64,000 nt of DNA from Spirosoma validum (GTDB taxonomy: Bacteria > Bacteroidota > Bacteroidia > Cytophagales > Spirosomataceae), in NCBI RefSeq assembly GCF_014699035.1, contig NZ_JACXAA010000011.1, forward strand, positions 186,001 to 250,000. The letters run 5' to 3'. The position numbers and the translations under genes are program-made. Shown here piece by piece: positions 1-9,254 of this stretch (positions are counted from its first letter, which is position 1; each line of letters starts with the position of its first letter). The notes beneath the pieces are model-generated. The model was not told the DNA's origin. It saw only the letters and a program-made list of their open reading frames with translations, and made no database searches.

Positions 1-469
1 TTTCATCAAAGCAGTAATAAATGTTTGCCCCTTCGCCGAGTTTTCCAATGAGTGCTAGGCCATACACGGGGTGGAAGGCATTGATTACAATAGGATTCTG
101 AATACCTAACTGCTGCATAACGGGTAACAAGCCCTTGAGCAGACGCTGGATATTCACAGTCAAAAATGTATCATGCAAGCCTTCGGGCATTGAGTTAACC
201 GGCATCATAACGGGAGGAGTCCAGATATGAATCTCCTCGCCATTAGCTAACCTAAGGGACTCCAAATCCCCCGACGTCCGCAGTATTTTCTGCATGGGCA
301 CCTTCTTGCCACCCAAAAAATGCATAGCAGCATCTTTGGCCGTGTATTGATAATCAACGTAGAGTACGTTGTAGTGCAACGCTAATTCGGTAAGAAGCTG
401 AACCGCTGGCCGCTGAAAATCGCCTTTCCAGGGCGTTTGGCCGATGCATAGGATACTTTCTGCTTTCAT
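1..469 (-). CDS. glycosyltransferase, partial (C-terminus outside window)
   Basis: An open frame starts at ATG 469 and runs off the left edge (156 residues visible). It begins MKAESILCIGQTPWKGDF and later reads NIYYCFDE. The opening motif and the YYC-x-DE motif resemble the N-terminal half of GT-B glycosyltransferases such as the TuaH-like group, which transfer sugars from nucleotide donors during surface polysaccharide synthesis; this is family knowledge from pattern, not from a search. It lies 11 bases downstream of the large beta-helix gene on the same strand, so the two are probably co-transcribed. The nucleotide-sugar-binding half is not visible, so donor specificity cannot be judged. 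Confidence 0.68.
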   Translation of the reverse strand, partial: MKAESILCIGQTPWKGDFQRPAVQLLTELALHYNVLYVDYQYTAKDAAMHFLGGKKVPMQKILRTSGDLESLRLANGEEIHIWTPPVMMPVNSMPEGLHDTFLTVNIQRLLKGLLPVMQQLGIQNPIVINAFHPVYGLALIGKLGEGANIYYCFDE

Positions 470-480
470 AAAAGCCTGTA

Positions 481-3327
481 TTACTGCTTAACAAACTTAG
501 TACTGATAAGCTGATCATCAGAGTCGGTAACGCGAACCAAATACATACCTCCAGTTAATGAACTCACTGACAACTCAACTATAGATGCTGGTTTTTCGGG
601 TGTTACCTGCATCACGGCTTCGGAATTTAACGCATATACGTCAATTTTTTTAATTAATTGTTTACTTTTTAACTGAATTGTTAATTTATTGACACAGGGC
701 GAAGGATACGCTGTCAATGCAACAGTAGGTTCCACGTAATCTTCATAGGCCATCCGGGCGTTTGCTGTCGAACCATATTCATAAGCGCCAATGTCATACT
801 TATTATTAGCGGGTCGCCGATTATCGTCTAAATCGAACGTAACACCATATCCACCAACATCTCTGCCTGCATCGACCAGGGGCGATCCAGCACGGGGATG
901 GTAATCGCCCGCACCAATATTTGCAAACGTATTGTTGTTGTAATCAGTTGACTTAAAGTTGTTCTGATCGGCGTATGGTACGCCCTCATTTGCATAAATG
1001 TAAAATCCAGAACCGGGGAACATGATTACGTTATTAACTACAGTTGTGTAGTTAATCTCGTTGAAGAGCGCAATTCCATCCAAACGTGTTCGGATAATGG
1101 TGTTATTCGCTATGATAACCGGTGTATTTGGAATAGAGCCCGTCCGATCGTCGCAAAATATCCCGTACTCATCGGAGTCGGTAATCAAATTATTAAAGAT
1201 TTTATTATTGCCTAAGTGCCCAATAACAACAATCCCATCCGCTTTCGAATTTCTGATTATATTATTATACAATCGGCCACCAGCACCACCACCAATCTGA
1301 ATACCATTACTTTGATACAGAGCAAACGGCGAAAGGCCCGTATCGATCACCGTATTATGATGCACTTCGGCGTCGGAAGAACACGCATACTGAATACCTT
1401 CTGCGCCAGTCCGCTCGGTTCTGTTTTGATAAACCTGTAAACCAACAATATCGTGGGGATATAAAGTCACGCTCTGTCCATCGCAAGTACGGGTTATGCC
1501 CTGGCTGTAGAACGTGTTGCCGATATACAGGCCCTCTCCTTTCACGTCATGAATGTAATTGTGATGGACCTTTACATTGTGCATGGTGAAATTCTGACGC
1601 CACGTAGCAGGATCGCAGGTAGGGTCCGTTTTAATCATGATGCCTGCAAAGTCAGCTCCGGCTATCTCTACCCGTTCTACTTCAACGTAATCACTTAGGC
1701 TGGCAATGGTAATCCCCGAAACGCCAGCGCCTGTTTGCTGCACTTTGATTCCATACGGATACTGCGGATCACCACTCCCTGTCAATTTGAAATATTTGCA
1801 GTTGTTCAACGCCAGACCCGTAGGATTGGACGTACCATCAAACGTTACCAAACCATCTATGTTAACAACCGTGACCGGATTGGCTGCCGTGCCTGTAATA
1901 TTAGCAATGGCGATCCGATTGTACGTACCGGCCTGGATGCATATTTTCTCGCCCGGATTAACCCCCAGCTGAGCGGCATTGTAATTACCATTTTGTGAGA
2001 TTGTAACCTTACAACCCGCCACCGGTGCAAGCTGATATTCGTAAGCACCTATATCCGGCGTGCCATTTGCCGACCGGGGATTGCCTTCTATATCAGTCTG
2101 AATACCCAAACCACTTACCGATTGACCACCATTGACCAGCGTAGAGGTTGCGAGTAGATGATAGTCATAGGCGTTCGGATCGACAAACAGAACTGTAGTT
2201 GCATTACTTCCTTTATAGTTATTCTGATCCGTCACCCGAACATTCTGGAGAAGGCTGAGTGGTACGTTGGTTGCGGGTTTTACGAGCGCATTATTGATTA
2301 CGGTATTAATGCTTTTTGTGTTGTCAAGTCTGATCGAAGCCCCGCCAGTCTCAACGACTGTGTTGTTCGCCAGCAGAACTGTAGAATTTTGTATAGTTTC
2401 CGGCTTATCGGCAATATAAATACCATTTAGCCTGGACTTGGCAACGATATTGTTGTAAAACTGATTACCACCCAGATAGCCTAAAGCCGCAATGCCATTC
2501 CCCGTTGGTCCTATGATTTGATTATTATAAACCCGGCCTCCCGCATTGCTTCCCAGCTGAATCCCAGGCGCCGACGACTTGGTTCCAGTCGTTTTAATGA
2601 GGTTACCATAAATATCAGCGTCGGAAGCACTCGCATATATAATTCCTTCTCCACCCACCTTGTCTATTTTGTTCTGATACACTTTCAGTCCGACAATGTC
2701 GTGCGGATAAATAACAACGTTCTGGCCACTGCAACTCCGGGTTAAGCTAGCAGCATTGTAGCCCAGGATCATTCCTTTCCCGTTAATGTCATGTATATAA
2801 TTGTGGTGTATACTCACATTGCGCATGGTAAAGTTCTGCTTCCAGGTAGCCTGATCGCAGCTGGGATCAGTCTTGGCTACAATGCCTGCATAGTCTGCAC
2901 CAGCGATTTCGACGTATTCTATTTCGAAATCACTGCTTAGGCTGGCTGCACCGATAGCTGCTGCTGCCGAACTCGTCCGCTGGACTTTAATACCATATTG
3001 ATATTGTGAATTCCCAGTACCGGTAAGCTTAAAATACTGGCTATTAGAAAAGGTGATCCCACTGGGATTACCCGAACCATCCAGTACAACAAGACCACCA
3101 CAGTTTTTTACTGTGATCGGTTGGGAAGCTGAGCCCCGCAGATTGGCAAACGTCAACGAAGAATACGTACCGGCCTGAATACAAATCGTTTGACCAGGCT
3201 GAACATTCATGGTGCTTACGTTATAATAGCCGCTTTGAGAAACGGTAACGTCGCAGTTACAGGCAGATTGGCTGAAGCCATGATTCGCATACATGAAAAG
3301 AACAATAGCAAAGACTAAGTTTTTCAT
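481..3327 (-). CDS. secreted right-handed beta-helix protein with duplicated domain and T9SS tail
   Basis: 948 residues. A signal peptide (about 1-20) is followed by two tandem copies of a parallel beta-helix domain, about 22-431 and 437-851. Both copies carry ICIQAGTY, VEIAGAD, KTDP-x-CD-x-ATW, HHNYIHD and end in DIGAYEYG/Q. The repeats have the NN-x-I ladders typical of pectate-lyase-like/parallel beta-helix folds, which usually bind or cut polysaccharides. Residues about 868-948 form a type IX sorting domain (YPSP start, GGMYLVRV near the end), so the protein should be exported and anchored by T9SS. The second copy is closer than the first to the single-domain protein at 7575-9140 (shared ITRTCDG, GIQIGGGAGGRLY, CDDRTGS). 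No catalytic residues can be assigned with confidence. Confidence 0.85.
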   Translation of the reverse strand: MKNLVFAIVLFMYANHGFSQSACNCDVTVSQSGYYNVSTMNVQPGQTICIQAGTYSSLTFANLRGSASQPITVKNCGGLVVLDGSGNPSGITFSNSQYFKLTGTGNSQYQYGIKVQRTSSAAAAIGAASLSSDFEIEYVEIAGADYAGIVAKTDPSCDQATWKQNFTMRNVSIHHNYIHDINGKGMILGYNAASLTRSCSGQNVVIYPHDIVGLKVYQNKIDKVGGEGIIYASASDADIYGNLIKTTGTKSSAPGIQLGSNAGGRVYNNQIIGPTGNGIAALGYLGGNQFYNNIVAKSRLNGIYIADKPETIQNSTVLLANNTVVETGGASIRLDNTKSINTVINNALVKPATNVPLSLLQNVRVTDQNNYKGSNATTVLFVDPNAYDYHLLATSTLVNGGQSVSGLGIQTDIEGNPRSANGTPDIGAYEYQLAPVAGCKVTISQNGNYNAAQLGVNPGEKICIQAGTYNRIAIANITGTAANPVTVVNIDGLVTFDGTSNPTGLALNNCKYFKLTGSGDPQYPYGIKVQQTGAGVSGITIASLSDYVEVERVEIAGADFAGIMIKTDPTCDPATWRQNFTMHNVKVHHNYIHDVKGEGLYIGNTFYSQGITRTCDGQSVTLYPHDIVGLQVYQNRTERTGAEGIQYACSSDAEVHHNTVIDTGLSPFALYQSNGIQIGGGAGGRLYNNIIRNSKADGIVVIGHLGNNKIFNNLITDSDEYGIFCDDRTGSIPNTPVIIANNTIIRTRLDGIALFNEINYTTVVNNVIMFPGSGFYIYANEGVPYADQNNFKSTDYNNNTFANIGAGDYHPRAGSPLVDAGRDVGGYGVTFDLDDNRRPANNKYDIGAYEYGSTANARMAYEDYVEPTVALTAYPSPCVNKLTIQLKSKQLIKKIDVYALNSEAVMQVTPEKPASIVELSVSSLTGGMYLVRVTDSDDQLISTKFVKQ

Positions 3328-3864
3328 AGGTAGGGGGATTGAGTGAATCGTTATAAGACTTATTACTACAAGACCGATTGTGCCAGCTGTTCAAGAGTTT
3401 TCGATTTATCCAAAACTGGTCTGAAGAAGGCTCACCAATCATGTAACCGAAAATAAATATAGTTAACTATAAAATTACTTACATACTCTCATAATTCTTG
3501 TCAATTATTAAACTATTTGTTTGTAACGACAGAAATAGTCAACAGATTTATGGTCGACAAGTATATTGCATAGTCCTCATTATTAGCTGTTCACAAAATT
3601 TTAAGCGGAATTTAATGTGCTATATGGAGACTTTTGAGTAAACGACTGCTTCACACAAAACTAATAGTATTAAATTAAAATGAATGTTAACTTATTCTAA
3701 ATATATTTAACTTAAATAAGATATATTGTTTATTCAATAGAAATTTAGAAACATTATCACTGTCTAGATTGGTAATGTTCCCGTTATTGAGTTTTTTCGG
3801 CCTATATTATTGCAGATTTACAGTACTACGCTCTAAGCAAACTCCTGGTTAACCCTCCCAATCT
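3328..3864. other. AT-rich divergent intergenic region
   Basis: This 537-base spacer separates the minus-strand beta-helix gene from the plus-strand glycosyltransferase. It is markedly AT-rich, especially 3440-3760, and must hold promoters for both directions. I see no supportable gene, no strong TAnnTTTG element close to either start and no long repeat. Only short AT-rich imperfect dyads are present around 3690-3725. Confidence 0.5.
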
Positions 3865-5079
3865 ATGCCTGTTCTCCTGCTAAAAATTCTTTTCTGGGTA
3901 TTAATTCTGCTGGTCTTCTATACCTACGTTGGTTATGGGCTATTTATCTGGCTGCTTGTCAAGATTCGCAGATTCATGGGCAAAGGCCGACTTATGCCAA
4001 ATGATCCGAGCTTCAATCCAAACGTAACACTAATTATACCTGCTTATAATGAACGGGGGTATATTGAGAATAAGCTTCTGAACTCCCTTGCTCTGGACTA
4101 CCCAATCGACAATATTCGCTTCCTCTTCGTAACGGAAGGCTCTACCGACGGCACAACGGAACTTTTGGAAAACGCTCAGAAGCAGGAACCACGCCTACAC
4201 GTTAAGAGTGGCAGGGATCGGAAAGGCAAAATTGAGGCTATGAATCTCGCTATGCCGCTCGTCGAAACGCCCGTTACCATTTTTACTGACGCCAATACGG
4301 CACTTAATCCGGAAGCCATCCGAAATATTGTCCGTCATTTTGCAGACCCAAAGGTTGGAGCTGTATCGGGCGAGAAGCGAATTGTTACGTTAGCAAATGA
4401 GTCAGCGGCAGGCTCCGGCGAAGGTTTTTACTGGAAATACGAGTCTTTCCTAAAAAAACTCGATACCGAACTTTACAGCGTAGTCGGAGCAGCCGGTGAA
4501 TTGTTCGCCATCCGAACCGAATTATATCAGCCCGTTGAAAAAGATACGCTGCTCGACGATTTCATGATTTCACTACGTATCGCAGAGCGGGGTTACCGAG
4601 TTATTTACGAACCCGAAGCATATGCCATCGAACGACCCTCCTTTTCTATTGACGACGAGAAAAAACGAAAGGTCCGCATTGCGGCCGGTGGCTTTCAGTC
4701 GATCAGCCGCCTTGGCGAATTGCTCAATATTTTTCGGTACGGCTGGCTCTCATTTCAGTACATTTCTCACCGGGTTTTACGTTGGGCCGTTACGCCTTTT
4801 TGTCTACCGCTGATTTTGCTGGTAAATAGTATTTTGGCCTTCCTGCTTAGTACTAACTCCTTATCATTCAAGCTGTATATGGGACTATTAATCGCCCAGA
4901 TTGGCTTCTATTTATTCGCTTTTCTGGGCCATATTCTGGCCAGTCGACAGCTCAAAGTGAAAATTTTCTTTATCCCTTATTACTTCACGTTTATGAACTG
5001 GTGCGCCATTCTGGGCTACCTGCGCTTCCGTACAGGCACCAGTACAGGTATCTGGGAAAAAGCACGTCGAGCGGCCTAA
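3865..5079 (+). CDS. membrane glycosyltransferase family 2
   Basis: 404 residues. An N-terminal membrane helix (about 7-32) is followed by a GT-A catalytic domain: VTLIIPAYNE (54-63), EGSTDGT, TDANTA with the DAN nucleotide-sugar/metal motif at 142-144, and LLDDF (catalytic Asp pair, 231-232). KKRKVRIAAGGFQ then precedes C-terminal helices (about 306-328, 335-360, 365-385). This architecture matches processive or lipid-linked GT2 enzymes of polysaccharide synthesis on the cytoplasmic face of the inner membrane. It is the only plus-strand gene among minus-strand polysaccharide genes. ATG 3865 is used. A long hairpin lies directly downstream. Sugar and product cannot be inferred. Confidence 0.86.
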   Translation: MPVLLLKILFWVLILLVFYTYVGYGLFIWLLVKIRRFMGKGRLMPNDPSFNPNVTLIIPAYNERGYIENKLLNSLALDYPIDNIRFLFVTEGSTDGTTELLENAQKQEPRLHVKSGRDRKGKIEAMNLAMPLVETPVTIFTDANTALNPEAIRNIVRHFADPKVGAVSGEKRIVTLANESAAGSGEGFYWKYESFLKKLDTELYSVVGAAGELFAIRTELYQPVEKDTLLDDFMISLRIAERGYRVIYEPEAYAIERPSFSIDDEKKRKVRIAAGGFQSISRLGELLNIFRYGWLSFQYISHRVLRWAVTPFCLPLILLVNSILAFLLSTNSLSFKLYMGLLIAQIGFYLFAFLGHILASRQLKVKIFFIPYYFTFMNWCAILGYLRFRTGTSTGIWEKARRAA

Positions 5080-5105
5080 CGTTACTAGCTATCTCGTACT
5101 GAATT

Positions 5106-5179
5106 GAATCCAGCGTAACGTAGTGGTGTGATGTCAGGTTTTCGAACCTGACATCACACCACTACGTTACGCTGGATTC
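5106..5179. repeat. 35-bp perfect hairpin with TTCG loop
   Basis: Arms 5106-5140 and 5145-5179 are perfectly complementary over 35 bp and are closed by the tetraloop TTCG. It begins 27 bases after the GT2 stop, as a terminator would, but no T-tract follows on either strand. The loop-proximal part, GTCAGGTTTTCGAACCTGAC, resembles the terminator stem at 45234-45259. It could end transcription, protect the 3' end or be a mobile palindromic repeat. Confidence 0.9.
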
Positions 5180-5278
5180 GCTTTGCATTAAGCGTTGTTA
5201 GCAAACAAGTAAGCTATTGATTGATAGGACGGTTTATTCTCAGCCTATTCAGGATAGACACGACACTAAATCTGGAAA

Positions 5279-5344
5279 CAAAAAAGTTGGGCAGAAGCCT
5301 ACCCAACTTTTCAACCTTCCTCTTTTTAACCAAAACTACTCAAT
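5279..5344 (-). terminator. repeat-type terminator element, copy A
   Basis: On the minus strand this follows the stop of the 5354-6550 gene. It contains a GTTAAAAAGAGGAAGGTT segment, then the stem AAAAGTTGGG / CCCAACTTTT (5282-5291 and 5302-5311) and a T-run, the form of an intrinsic terminator. The whole stretch of about 65 bases, not just the stem, is nearly identical to 39842-39911 on the other strand. Confidence 0.8.
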
Positions 5345-5353
5345 TACAAACGT

Positions 5354-6550
5354 TCAGTTTGGTGTCGGCCCAGTTGTATTGTGAGGTGTATGAATAAACT
5401 GCTTTCCAGCCTGAGTCATCCATCTCAAGGACCGTACAAAACGCACAAAAACGGCAGGTAACTGACTAAATTCCTGCCAAGTTAATTGATTTTTCAATTC
5501 TAAAGGTGTTGCGATGTAGTAAGCGATTGCCAATAGTAGTAATTGCCCCGAAAGCAATAAAAACAACCCTGTCGATTGAAGTAGCAGTGAAATCACTAAA
5601 CCGAAGCCCATCGCACCAATCAGCAGCATCCGAGGTGGCGTAATGACCTGGATGAATTTGTCGAAATAATCAATATTTCCTTTCAATAGTTGACCGAACG
5701 CGGTTTTTAGATAAGGCCGCACATACTTCAACTGAGCCGCAATCCAACGGGAACGCTGCCGTTCAAGCACAGCCAGATTCTGCACTTTTTCGTCATAGCA
5801 AATCGCTTTTTCCAGATAATTGATCCGAATCCGTTGTTTCAGCAAACGCATTTCAAGTTCTTTATCAAAGCCACCCGTCGTATGAATATGCTCCATCAGA
5901 TCGCGGAAGAGGTCAAACTCGAAAGCCATGCCCGACCCAATGAGAGCCGAAGAGAGCCCTAAAGAACGGTGGCCTTTGCGAAGAATATGGTTCTGAATCT
6001 CCTCGCTAAGTGCATCCAGAATGGCAACACTTGTATTTTTGTTCTTTGCCATTCGGTGGCCCTGCACGGCTCGCCAGCCTTCATTAAAAGCAATATTCAC
6101 CAGATGTAAGAACCTAGCACTCATTACGTTATCTGCATCCAGAATAACCGATACGTCAAATCCCTCAAGCTGTGACAACGCTGCATTCAGTGCTTTTGCC
6201 TTTGTCGATACGTCGAAGCTGACTTCGATTACCCGAATTGGCAGTTCATAAAGCTGCCGGAGCGTATCTGGCTGAAGCGAGTCGGCAATGACAATCACTT
6301 CATAGGCTTGCTGTGGATACGCCTGCATTAACGCTCGTTTGGCAGAATCTACAATGACAGCGTCTTCTTTGTAGGCTGGCAACAGTACAGCCATGCGTTT
6401 AAACGGCAACTGGACGTTCTGCGCATTAACGATGACCGACTTTCGGGTCCATAAACCAGCTATCGAGAAAATCAGCGAATAGACCGCGAAAAACGCCGTA
6501 AGGCTAAATAATGCGTAAGAAATCTGCTCTAAAAAATTCACTAGTTCCAT
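5354..6550 (-). CDS. membrane glycosyltransferase family 2
   Basis: 398 residues. A membrane helix (about 14-34) precedes a GT-A domain with AVLLPAYKED (54-63), ILDADN with a DAD motif (138-140), GFDKELEM (227-234) and RQRSRW, a QxxRW motif (265-269). Two C-terminal helices (about 306-325 and 328-347) follow. DxD plus QxxRW is the signature of cellulose/hyaluronan-synthase-like GT2 enzymes, so it probably extends or exports a beta-linked glycan. It is the last gene of the minus-strand series 7575-9140, 6610-7578, 5354-6550, with 59 bases to its upstream neighbour and a terminator just after it. The Pro/Thr/Asn-rich last ten residues look disordered. Confidence 0.85.
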   Translation of the reverse strand: MELVNFLEQISYALFSLTAFFAVYSLIFSIAGLWTRKSVIVNAQNVQLPFKRMAVLLPAYKEDAVIVDSAKRALMQAYPQQAYEVIVIADSLQPDTLRQLYELPIRVIEVSFDVSTKAKALNAALSQLEGFDVSVILDADNVMSARFLHLVNIAFNEGWRAVQGHRMAKNKNTSVAILDALSEEIQNHILRKGHRSLGLSSALIGSGMAFEFDLFRDLMEHIHTTGGFDKELEMRLLKQRIRINYLEKAICYDEKVQNLAVLERQRSRWIAAQLKYVRPYLKTAFGQLLKGNIDYFDKFIQVITPPRMLLIGAMGFGLVISLLLQSTGLFLLLSGQLLLLAIAYYIATPLELKNQLTWQEFSQLPAVFVRFVRSLRWMTQAGKQFIHTPHNTTGPTPN

Positions 6551-6609
6551 TTTGGTAAAGCGTCAATAGGGTAGGGTAAAGATTAAGCAAGCATAAAATT
6601 TCAGGGTCA

Positions 6610-7578
6610 TTATACTGGCGATTCACTGGACGAAACCAGGTTCCACCAGGTTCCTTTCCAAATAGCTTTTAGGTAAGCGAACTGGCCTTTTACGGAATAA
6701 ATCAAGGAATGTTTGGGTAAAGCGAAGCACAGGAAAAAGGCATAAAATACCGTCAGTTGAAACGGATTCGTATTCCGTCTCATGAACAGAATTCGGTTTC
6801 GGGTCAGGTAATACACTTTCAGCGGATTGGCTTTCCCGACAGACACGGATTCTTTGTGATAAATTAGTGCTGTAGCCTGATAATAAATCAGATAACCCGC
6901 CTTTTGTATGCGCTGCGACCAATCCAATTCTTCATAATACAGGAAAAACCGCTCGGCAAACCGGCCAACCCGTTCGACAACTTCCCGCTTGACCATCATC
7001 GCGCACCCATGCGCAAAACAGGTTGGTCCCGATCGATTATATTGCCCTCGGTCCACTTCGTGCGTACCCACAGCACCTGTCTGGCCGGTTAGTTTGTTTA
7101 GCGGTCCATACCCAGCATACTGGATTACGTCCGGCTGATCAAAATACCGAATTTTTGGACACGTAACGCCGACCCGATCATCTGCCAGAAAGGGTTCCAG
7201 TAGTTTTTCGAGCAGATTGGGAGTAAGTTCTGTGTCGTTGTTGACAATGAGTAGATAATCACCCTTCGCAGCCGCGATACCTACGTTGTTACCTCCGGTG
7301 AAACCCAGATTTTTTGAATTGCTGATCAGTCGTACGTTGGAATAATACCCTTGAGCAATTCGCTTTGAGGGATTCTCAACAGATGCATTATCTACCAGAA
7401 TAATCTCGTAGTTCGGATACGTCAGGTGACGAGCCGATTCCAGAAAGGCACACGTAGTGTCAGTTTGATTGTAATTAATTGTGATGATTGAAACCAGCGG
7501 TTTATCAGTCATTACGTTCTCTTCGCTCAGCGTGCTTTGCTGGGGAGACTCTTCGTGTTGGTAGCGCAGATTCATCAT
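6610..7578 (-). CDS. glycosyltransferase family 2, rhamnosyltransferase-like
   Basis: 322 residues, soluble. The core reads VSIITINYN, ILVDNAS, NLGFTGGNNVGI and YLLIVNNDTEL (an NND variant of the DxD motif), followed by YYEELDWSQR (acceptor/catalytic Asp region) and YYQATALIYHKES. This is the GT2 group that includes rhamnosyltransferases and other O-antigen/capsule transferases. Start ATG 7578 overlaps the stop of the upstream beta-helix gene as ATGA (7575-7578), implying translational coupling. The secreted beta-helix protein and this cytoplasmic transferase are therefore made together. The C-terminal 60 residues contain a hydrophobic stretch that may lie on the membrane. Confidence 0.86.
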   Translation of the reverse strand: MMNLRYQHEESPQQSTLSEENVMTDKPLVSIITINYNQTDTTCAFLESARHLTYPNYEIILVDNASVENPSKRIAQGYYSNVRLISNSKNLGFTGGNNVGIAAAKGDYLLIVNNDTELTPNLLEKLLEPFLADDRVGVTCPKIRYFDQPDVIQYAGYGPLNKLTGQTGAVGTHEVDRGQYNRSGPTCFAHGCAMMVKREVVERVGRFAERFFLYYEELDWSQRIQKAGYLIYYQATALIYHKESVSVGKANPLKVYYLTRNRILFMRRNTNPFQLTVFYAFFLCFALPKHSLIYSVKGQFAYLKAIWKGTWWNLVSSSESPV

Positions 7579-9140
7579 AATTTCACAAACCTCCCGGCGC
7601 TTCTGCCCGCTTTCGTTTCGACATTCACGATATATACACCCGCTTTCAGTGACTGCACCGATAAAGAACTGACATCTGCTGCTGTTGCGGGGACGTTATC
7701 TTCTAAAGCTACCCCCTGCTCATTGTAAATCGTGATCCGATTGATAACTGCCCCCGCCTGAATGGTTAAAACGTCTTTCAGGGGATTCGGAAAGAGAATC
7801 AGCGTGTTTTCGGGCATAAATTCGTGTGCGCCGATGTCAACCGCATGGCCCATCTTACGGACATTCCCTGCTAAGTCGAATAAGACATCAAAGTCGGCAA
7901 CGTCGATGCCAGCATCAATCAGCGGAGAGTTTTTGGCGAGCATAAAACCTTTTTCGGCAGAATTGCCATTACTAAAGCCTAATGAATCGGGTGAAGCAGA
8001 GAAACGATTATTTGAGACGGTAGCTTTTGCCCCCTGGCCAAAAAGCAAATAATCAATTCGCCCGTTCTGGTTAGGGGCGACCTTAGTTATTACGTTATTG
8101 GCGACCGTATTCCGGTTAATTTCATTATACAGTTTGATCCCTTCCTTCCCACAATCGATAATCGTATTGTTCAGAATGGAAACGGATGCCCCTGCCTGCG
8201 ACCCAGTCCGGTCGTCACAGAACAGGCCCATTTCGCCACATTTCAGCAGGAAATTATCATAGACAAGCGTGTTGCCCAGATGCCCGATGATAATAACGCC
8301 CGTGCCAGGCACCTCGCTCACAATATTGCTATACAAACGTCCACCAGCCCCACCGCCAATCTGGATGCCATTATTCTGGTACGTGGCAAAGGGCGACGTA
8401 CCGGTCTTACGCACTACGTTATGATGCACGATCGCATCTGGCGCACAACCATACTGAATTCCTTCAGCACCGGTTCGTTCCGTCAGGTTGTGATGAATTT
8501 GTAAGCCGTAAATAAAATGTGGGAACAACGCCTTTGCCGCTCCATCGCAGGTTCTTGTTATACCCGTGCTAAAAAAAGAGTTGCCAATGTACAAACCTTC
8601 GCCACCTACGTCGTGGATATAGTTATGATGAATGTTAATATTCTTCATAACCAGGTTATTCTGCCATGTAGCGGGGTCGCAGGTGGGATCGGTTTTCACC
8701 ATGATACCGGCAAAATCAGAACCAGCCACTTCAATGTATTCCAGTTCACAATCAGAACTTTGGCCCGTTACACTCACGCCCAAGCCACCGGGTGCAGTCT
8801 GGTCAACACGAATGCCATAATCAGAACCGGAACCCGAAGCTTTAAAGAACTTACAATCATAAAAAGCCAGTCCGCTGGGCGACTTGCTATTGGCCAGCAC
8901 AACCTTTCCTCCGCAATTGATAAATCGAATCGGCTTTTCCGGAGTGCCTACATAATTAAAGAACTGCAGGTATGTGTAGTTGCCTGCTTTTATGCACACC
9001 GTCTGATTAGGCATTGCCCGCCCATCGTACTTATACGTACCACTCGCTGTAATCACCTGGTCGCAATGGCAATCCGTATTGACCTGGGCGCAGACAATCG
9101 TGGTGCTTATCCAAAAAAGAAGATATAGCCAGGCTTGCAT
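7575..9140 (-). CDS. secreted beta-helix protein with T9SS tail
   Basis: 521 residues. A signal peptide (about 1-18) is followed by CHCD, then one parallel beta-helix domain (about 22-440) with VCIKAGNY, KTDPTCDPATW, HHNYIHDVGGEGLYIG, ITRTCDG, GIQIGGGAGGRLY and CDDRTGS, ending DIGAHEF. A type IX sorting tail (about 446-521, LFPNPLKD, LKAGVYIVNV) completes it. It is a single-domain relative of the 948-residue protein at 481-3327 and most like that protein's second copy. Its position inside a glycosyltransferase operon suggests a role on the same polysaccharide, as a lyase, epimerase or binding protein; this is inference. Confidence 0.85.
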   Translation of the reverse strand: MQAWLYLLFWISTTIVCAQVNTDCHCDQVITASGTYKYDGRAMPNQTVCIKAGNYTYLQFFNYVGTPEKPIRFINCGGKVVLANSKSPSGLAFYDCKFFKASGSGSDYGIRVDQTAPGGLGVSVTGQSSDCELEYIEVAGSDFAGIMVKTDPTCDPATWQNNLVMKNINIHHNYIHDVGGEGLYIGNSFFSTGITRTCDGAAKALFPHFIYGLQIHHNLTERTGAEGIQYGCAPDAIVHHNVVRKTGTSPFATYQNNGIQIGGGAGGRLYSNIVSEVPGTGVIIIGHLGNTLVYDNFLLKCGEMGLFCDDRTGSQAGASVSILNNTIIDCGKEGIKLYNEINRNTVANNVITKVAPNQNGRIDYLLFGQGAKATVSNNRFSASPDSLGFSNGNSAEKGFMLAKNSPLIDAGIDVADFDVLFDLAGNVRKMGHAVDIGAHEFMPENTLILFPNPLKDVLTIQAGAVINRITIYNEQGVALEDNVPATAADVSSLSVQSLKAGVYIVNVETKAGRSAGRFVKL

Positions 9141-9254
9141 AAGTCGTTAACTGATTACAGGTATCATTTAGGGTTATACTCTATTTTTGATTGCCTACTA
9201 CTCAGTGTTTCCAGAGAAGACAATGGTGGCTTACGTAGCGAAGCAGGTACCGGC

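Noticed and set aside
5138..5150. GGTTTTCGAACC resembling a tRNA T-arm
   Set aside because: It is the loop of a 35-bp perfect hairpin; no cloverleaf, acceptor stem or anticodon arm is present.
8517..9128. 203-codon open frame on the plus strand
   Set aside because: It is antisense to the beta-helix gene at 7575-9140, has no recognisable motif, and its composition follows the complementary coding strand.
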